Assembly (NCBI GenBank): GCA_011316305.1
Contig: SAUG01000016.1
Span: 434,001 to 498,000, forward strand
Direction: 5' to 3'
Source of the DNA: Rusavskia elegans
Lineage: Eukaryota; Ascomycota; Lecanoromycetes; Teloschistales; Teloschistaceae
Length of the DNA: 64,000 bases
Shown: positions 59,028 to 64,000 of the stretch, in pieces
Numbering within the stretch: the stretch's first letter is position 1
How the letters are laid out: the number at the start of each line of letters is the position of its first letter
Notes under the pieces: model-generated
Seen by the model: only the letters and a program-made list of their open reading frames with translations
What the model was told of the DNA's origin: nothing
The model's database searches: none
Translations under genes and position numbers: made by a program

Positions 59028-59883
59028 ATGTCAGTCGTGCTTATACTGCGATTTTACGTCAATTTTCCTTTTACCTAGAAAACTGATGCATCGAAGGATC
59101 TATGTGTAAGTGTTCTGGCTTTCAGCCGGATACAAGCCAACAAATGGCTTTCAGACTGCCACCAGTACCTGGCCGGTTCGGTCCTATATACATCATTGCT
59201 TCATCAACGATGGCCAATATCCATCGAGTCCTTTGTCTGCTAGCGTTCTTGTTCAGCCTTTGTTCAGGGGATCTAAGGCCAAACGAGTCTGCTTTTTAGC
59301 AGACGAAGGGATCGGCCCCGATTCAGTAGTATTCGCCAACAAGACCAGATGCGAACACTCGTGCATGACAGGAAATGCTTGGAAACTGCCCATCGTGTCC
59401 CCCCTCCCCCCCCCCCCCCCCCAATGGACAGATCAGCCAGCTGATGTTGTAATCATAATGTCAAGAGTCCTGGCCTGTAGTAGACACTGCAGGACACTCG
59501 CCTAGATACCTTACATATGCCCCTTGTTCAGCAGCAAGCAGCACGGCGACGCACGAGTTATCGTGCTACAGCATGCATGCATTATCCCACATACTGGTAT
59601 GTCTTTCGTCACAACGGCTGTCACAATGTGATGTGTGACGTAAACATTTGCCCATACTGCACTGACACTGTTCCTACAGACCCAGAACATGGTTTCCGTT
59701 GTCAGCGCCCCACGAGGAACCCAATGAGCAGCTGTGAATTTTGCTGAGAGAGCAGTCTGTGCAATACTCGCTGCTCCTCTTTCGCTGAGGGCTCTCTTGC
59801 GATAAAGTCCCAGAGACTTTTGCAAGACGTCGCCCGAATCTCGACGAACTCCTTCCTCATCTTCGACGCTGATAGTTTTGACG
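59028..59883. other. Intergenic region between the ATP-grasp gene and the P450 relic
   Basis: About 850 bases with no supported gene. It contains an uninterrupted run of 17 C at 59406-59422. The frames present are short and unrecognisable. Confidence 0.45.
59406..59422 (+). repeat. Homopolymer of 17 cytosines
   Basis: A pure C tract, preceded by CCCCT. Such tracts are unstable and error-prone in sequencing, so its length should not be trusted. Confidence 0.85.
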
Positions 59884-61690
59884 ATGTTGTACGGCATTCT
59901 GGACGATGGTCTCGCTCGGCTTTCACAGTGTTTTGCCGTTGTGATATTAGCATGGTACATCCTGACTATTATCCGTCGTCTCTACTTCCATCCGCTCACC
60001 CAAGTCCCTGGGCTGAAATTTGCAGCGGCCACGCTACTGTACCAAACATACTACAGCTTCGCCGGCGGTAGCAGCCGTTTCTATCAAAAAATCCCGGAGT
60101 TGCATCAAGAATACGATAGAATCTCCATATGTCAACGCCAATGTCATATCAATAATTCCCGTACCAGGTCCCATAGTTCGTATCGCGCCCCATGAAGTGC
60201 ATCTTAGCGACCCGAAAACTACGACAAAATATACCACGTTGGGTCCAAATTCAGTAAAGATGCACAGTTCTATGGAGGCTTTGCCAACCCGAACTCGATG
60301 TTTACCACCCGCAGCAACGAACTCCATCGAACCCGCCGGGGTGATCTCAATCCATTCTTTTCCCGGAAGGTCGTCTTCGGTCATGAACATATGGTCCAAG
60401 AGAAGATGAACATATTGATGGGCCGGATTGAAGAAGCGCTGGGGTCAAATTCGCACCTAGATGTGCACCATGGGCTCCGGGCCATCTCTACTGATGTCAT
60501 TACTGATTATGCATTTGGAGAGAGCTATCACCTCCTTGATCAGCCTGATCTTGGCTTACAATTCTTTGATCTGGTTCAGAGACTTGGTCCTGCGGCGTGG
60601 ATATTCCGCCAATGGCCATGGCTGAAGCCCATTGTTATGATGATGCCGAAACAAGTTGCCTACTTCTTGAGTAAGCCCATAGGCTTCGTATGGGACTTGC
60701 GGAGCGTAAATCTCCAAAGATTGTACACATGATCGTGAAGGCAGCTGACGCAGCCAGCACTGTAAACAACAGATCGACCAGCTTATCGAAACGAGGTCTA
60801 CAATGCTTGCCGACAAAGACAGCGCAGCCGAAAGACCTACGATATTCACATCACTTCTACCAACCACAGGTATTCCTGACGAGCTAACGAAAACCGTTGT
60901 TGGTGACGAAGCCTACACCCTCCTGACCGCCGCGGCCGATACGACTGGCAATGCCATGACGACAATGACCCACTACGTGCTCTCAGATTCGAAAATTTAT
61001 GTGCGCTTGCATGTGGAATTGAAGACTGCTTTCCCAAGGAACGAAGCTGTCTTGTACTACGCAACGCTTGAGAAGCTTCTCTATCTAGTAAGTACTGCTG
61101 TGAAAAGGGACTGTCGTGGCTGACTCGTGGCAAGTCCTGTGTCATAAAAGAAGGGCTCAGGTAGGTAGAAAACACCTCCAGACAAGCGTAAGGTTAACCG
61201 ACACCAGGCTGTCCTCTGGCATCCCCGGTCGTTTGCCAAGAGTCGTCTCTGATACTGCTGCAATGTTTGATTCCTATGCTCTTCCACCTGGCGTAAGAGT
61301 TTCTTTCAAACGGCACATTAGGGGTTGAAGCTGACGTAAACCTTCCAGACCGTCGTGTCCATGAGCTCCTGGGTACTGCATCATGACCAAGCCTACTTCC
61401 CCGATCCTTTCGTGTTCAAGCCAGACAGATGGGCAAAAAGGCTCAGAAGCTGGAAAAAGCTTTTGTGCCCTTCGGCAAAGGTAGCAGAGCTTGTCTTGGG
61501 ATGAAGTACCGCGAAACCATTAGTCGGCGGAGTTGCAGCAATACCTAACAAACGCCTCAGCCTGGCTTACTACGAGCTCTACATACAGTCCCGGCCCCTT
61601 TTACCCTTTCTCCGACTCCTTGTGGTTGCACACCTGCACTTGGCTTAGGGATGCAGGTCTGCCGTGGCACAACAATAATCTGAACCTTCC
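59884..61690 (+). pseudogene. Cytochrome P450 monooxygenase, inactivated
   Basis: Remains of a microsomal P450. The N-terminus has a membrane anchor (CFAVVILAWYILTIIRRLYF) and the FHPLTQVPG hinge. Later pieces are GPIVRIAPHEVHLSD, HRTRRGDLNPFFSRKVV, STDVITDYAFGESY, the I-helix AAADTTGNAM, CVIKEGLRLSSGIPGRLPRVV, FPDPFVFKPDRWA and the haem loop VPFGKGSRACLG with its Cys at 61491-61493. Lesions seen: (1) the first intron has AT instead of GT at 60116-60117, while the flanking exons would join perfectly in phase; (2) a frameshift at about 60211-60213 between LSDP and ENYDKIYHVG; (3) a frameshift in an A run at 61434-61438, just before the haem region; (4) loss of frame after the haem loop. Other introns (from 60712, 61090, 61177 and 61291) still look normal. 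Read errors could explain one lesion but hardly all. Confidence 0.85.
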
Positions 61691-61692
61691 AG

Positions 61693-64000
61693 ATGAGATG
61701 GCCATTCCATTTCAAAGAGTTGGAGCGCCAGGCCGTGCTGTCGAAAGGAGCCAGGACTGGCGTTAACCTGGCAGCAGGCTACGTCTGTGACTGGGCCGAA
61801 GCCAACCAGTACACTATCCGAGCTTTGCAGTAAGAACTGCGTCGGCAACGGCCCAGTCATCAGCCATTACTTGTGGGTGCTCGCATCGAGGCAAGTGTCC
61901 TGGAGTCCGCTGCGCAGCTCTATGGCCTTGACATGATCCAACTTGGCGACGACTGGGACTATTGCACGTCCACGTTGACGGAAATCATCCGTGACCAGCG
62001 ACCTGTTATTTTTGCCGCCAGTCTTGCGAATCAACAGGGCGAAATGGACGACTTTGCTGCAATCCATAGACTCTCAGCGAAGACCGAACTTTTCCTCGTC
62101 GATGCCTCTCGAAATTTTGATTATATCACTACGCTGTCAGAACGAAGCAGAGAGCGACTTGGCTTGCCCCGTCTGGTTCTTCAACATCCGTATCTTGATG
62201 ATGATATCTTCTCCGCATTTGGAACAGATACGATATTGGCTGCCACCGTGGTGGCTGGAGGGATGAACTGGGTGTTCCCACCGCAAGTAGCGGTATTGAA
62301 ACTTCGCATGCTCGGCACGCCCTCTTCCCAGGTGGAATATGTTCGGGGCAATGATGGAACGCTCGCTGGCTCTCGAGATCCCCGAGGACCTTGACTTGTT
62401 GGCTTGAAGAGAGACGTTTCGGCACGTCTGGCATGCGTAACGTCTACGCACGATGCTCCGAGAACCGTGATACTCTGTTTGAAATGCTCCGCAGCTGTAA
62501 TGTACGATGTGAGCGACCTCCAGCGTCTCTGGATTTGATCATCTCCTTTGATAACAAGCTTCCTGCCTCGCTCTGGCTAAAGTGGGGTTGCACACGTCGA
62601 CAGGATGGGTCATACCTTCTAACGATGCAACCTAGCGTGAGTGCCAGCGATCTCATGGAAGTTGCGAATTCAATCCGTGGCAGCGGAGCAAATCACTTCG
62701 GTGCACCACCACATGCAACCACAAAGGCTGACGAATATGCCCTGGACGACGATATCATGGAAGAGTTGACTCGAAGAGTTGCTAGCTGGCGTGAAACAGA
62801 GAGATACTCCGCCGGCTACCCACTCAGCCATGCTCTCTATTCTGCCCTTGGGCCGGTGATGGGCCATTTTCTCCCGTTGGCAATACCTTCAAGCTGGGCA
62901 AAGCACCATGGTGACAGAATCCCTCAAGACCGCATACAAAGCCTTGGCGTCTCCGAGGCAGAACAGGGTTCGTTCTCCGCTGCCTTCACCACGGGCAGCA
63001 CAATGGGTAATCGAGTGGGCTTGCACACTGCCCTCGCCAATCATCCGAACGCTTTCGTGTACTATTCGTCGTCGAGTCATTATAGCATCAAGAAGTCGGT
63101 CAGAGATTCCGATGCGCTGACCGGACGATGGCATCCGTCGAAAAGGTCGCGATTTGCGGAGATCCAGGCTGATGGATTAGGTCGTATGATCTCAGCAGCG
63201 CTGGTCAAGCAAGCCGTTGCCGATCGAGAATGGTGCGACACCCGCGCTGGATCCTACAGCATAGTCTTACTTGCGAACTTGGGCACCACCTTTGTGGGTG
63301 GCTGCGATGACATTGTATCTCTTCGACAAGCACTCCAGCGCGTTGAATTGGATACGGCCTATGTGCACGTTGACGGCGCTCTTGATCTCGGCTTCTCGCC
63401 TTGCAGCGTCCGCCTGGGCGTACCTTCGCTCCAATCCAAAGATGGTGTCCCAGTCGTACAAGGCGTCACCTTGAGTCATCACAAGGCATGAGGTATCATG
63501 GTTTCCGGCGAAGTCATCTGCTATAATCCCAAGCAAGGGCCATTGAGTACAGTGGCTTCACGGGTTGAACCTCGCATCGTCTTTGAGACCTGGCTCGCTC
63601 AGAGGTTCTACACACCAGCTGGACTGGAGACGTTACACGCTTACTGTCTGGCTAACGCGAACCTCCTCCGACGAATGCTACAAGAGAAGGGCATCATTGT
63701 CCGCTACAACAAGAGTAGTCTTATCACATTCTTCGAAAGACTACCTCGGTGGATGGTGGAAGAATTTCATCTTGCGCCCGAGGGACCATGGGTCCATTAC
63801 ATTACGATGCCGCATCTATCGCCCGAGGCTGTTCACTTCGTCAGTGCTGTTGCAATGTGGATAGAGCAATTCGGGAACGCTCTCGAGGATGTCACGCCGG
63901 AGATGAGTTCGCTCCTGGGGTGCTCGGTGGCATGGCAGCGTATTCGATGCCATGGTCCAGTATCGTTCTCTCGGACCATTGAATTTGTCAAGTCTTCCGC
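61693..64000 (+). pseudogene. PLP-dependent decarboxylase (group II, two-domain), inactivated and cut by the window edge
   Basis: A relic of a pyridoxal-phosphate decarboxylase of the histidine/glutamate/aromatic amino acid type. From ATG 61693 the frame gives KELERQAVLSKGARTGVNLAA, then a TAA at 61831-61833, and continues in the same frame (PLLVGARIEASVLESAAQLYGLD, ELFLVDASRNFDY) to 62394. This part resembles the second half of a decarboxylase fold but has no SxHxK lysine. Frameshifts near 62340 and 62400 lead to a second domain from about 62420: YYSSSSHYSIKKSV, LLANLGTTFVGGCDDI, VHVDGALDLGF and the lysine motif VTLSHHK (Lys codon 63483-63485). Two codons later comes an in-frame TGA (63489-63491), after which the same frame reads on (GIMVSGEVICYNP) to base 64000. 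The first domain lacks a normal N-terminal part, so a deletion next to the P450 end is likely. Confidence 0.82.

Noticed and set aside
60116..60167. Minor-class (AT-AC) intron in the P450
   Set aside because: The donor does not fit the ATATCC consensus and the intron ends in AG, so a mutated GT donor is simpler, especially given the other lesions.
63489..63491. Programmed stop-codon readthrough or selenocysteine at the TGA
   Set aside because: The downstream context is not a known readthrough signal (no CTA after TGA), filamentous fungi generally lack selenocysteine machinery, and the same gene has a TAA and frameshifts.

Overview
This window comes from a nuclear chromosome of a filamentous ascomycete (Pezizomycotina, most likely a dothideomycete-like fungus; the genus cannot be fixed from the sequence alone). 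The genes are compact and carry short introns (about 45-120 nt, GT...AG, often with a CTAAC/CTGAC-like branch site). They run on both strands, and the protein set (Ste11, Ste12 with C2H2 fingers, DUF1996, LaeA-like methyltransferase, GPH-type sugar transporter, P450) is typical of moulds. Exon coordinates were worked out by hand from splice consensus, reading phase and recalled protein families; no alignment was run.

Layout. 1-24.8 kb: STE11 MAPKKK (cut by the left edge), NDUFA12, a ubiquitin protease ending in a CAAX box, mitochondrial uL5m, a sucrose/alpha-glucoside type transporter, the Na+/H+ exchanger NHX1, the INO80 remodeller and the transcription factor STE12. 24.8-28.0 kb: a gene-free 3.2 kb upstream of STE12 that contains three copies of TGAAACA, the Ste12 binding sequence. 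28.0-34.6 kb: ribosome factor FAF1, HIS6, a small V-ATPase subunit f, ELP3 and LSC1. 36-42 kb: an F-box-like protein, AP-2 mu (APM4), the 25-residue ribosomal protein eL41 and an FHA-domain kinase. 43-55.5 kb: a secreted DUF1996 protein, mitochondrial SSB, SEC12, a LaeA-like methyltransferase, glycyl-tRNA synthetase, RPF1 and an unknown basic protein.

55.5-64 kb is different: it is gene-poor and contains a 352-bp MITE-like element with 46-bp inverted repeats and an 8-bp target duplication. Beyond it lie an apparently intact ATP-grasp ligase, a cytochrome P450 broken by a lost splice donor and frameshifts, and a PLP-dependent decarboxylase broken by two in-frame stops and frameshifts. I read this as a decaying specialised-metabolism cluster, with only the ATP-grasp gene still open. 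The cluster runs off the right edge.

Functionally, most of the window is housekeeping: ribosome assembly and translation (uL5m, FAF1, eL41, GRS1, RPF1, ELP3), mitochondrial metabolism (NDUFA12, LSC1, RIM1) and membrane traffic and ion balance (SEC12, APM4, NHX1, V-ATPase f). STE11 and STE12, both ends of the same MAP-kinase signalling pathway, lie about 20 kb apart.
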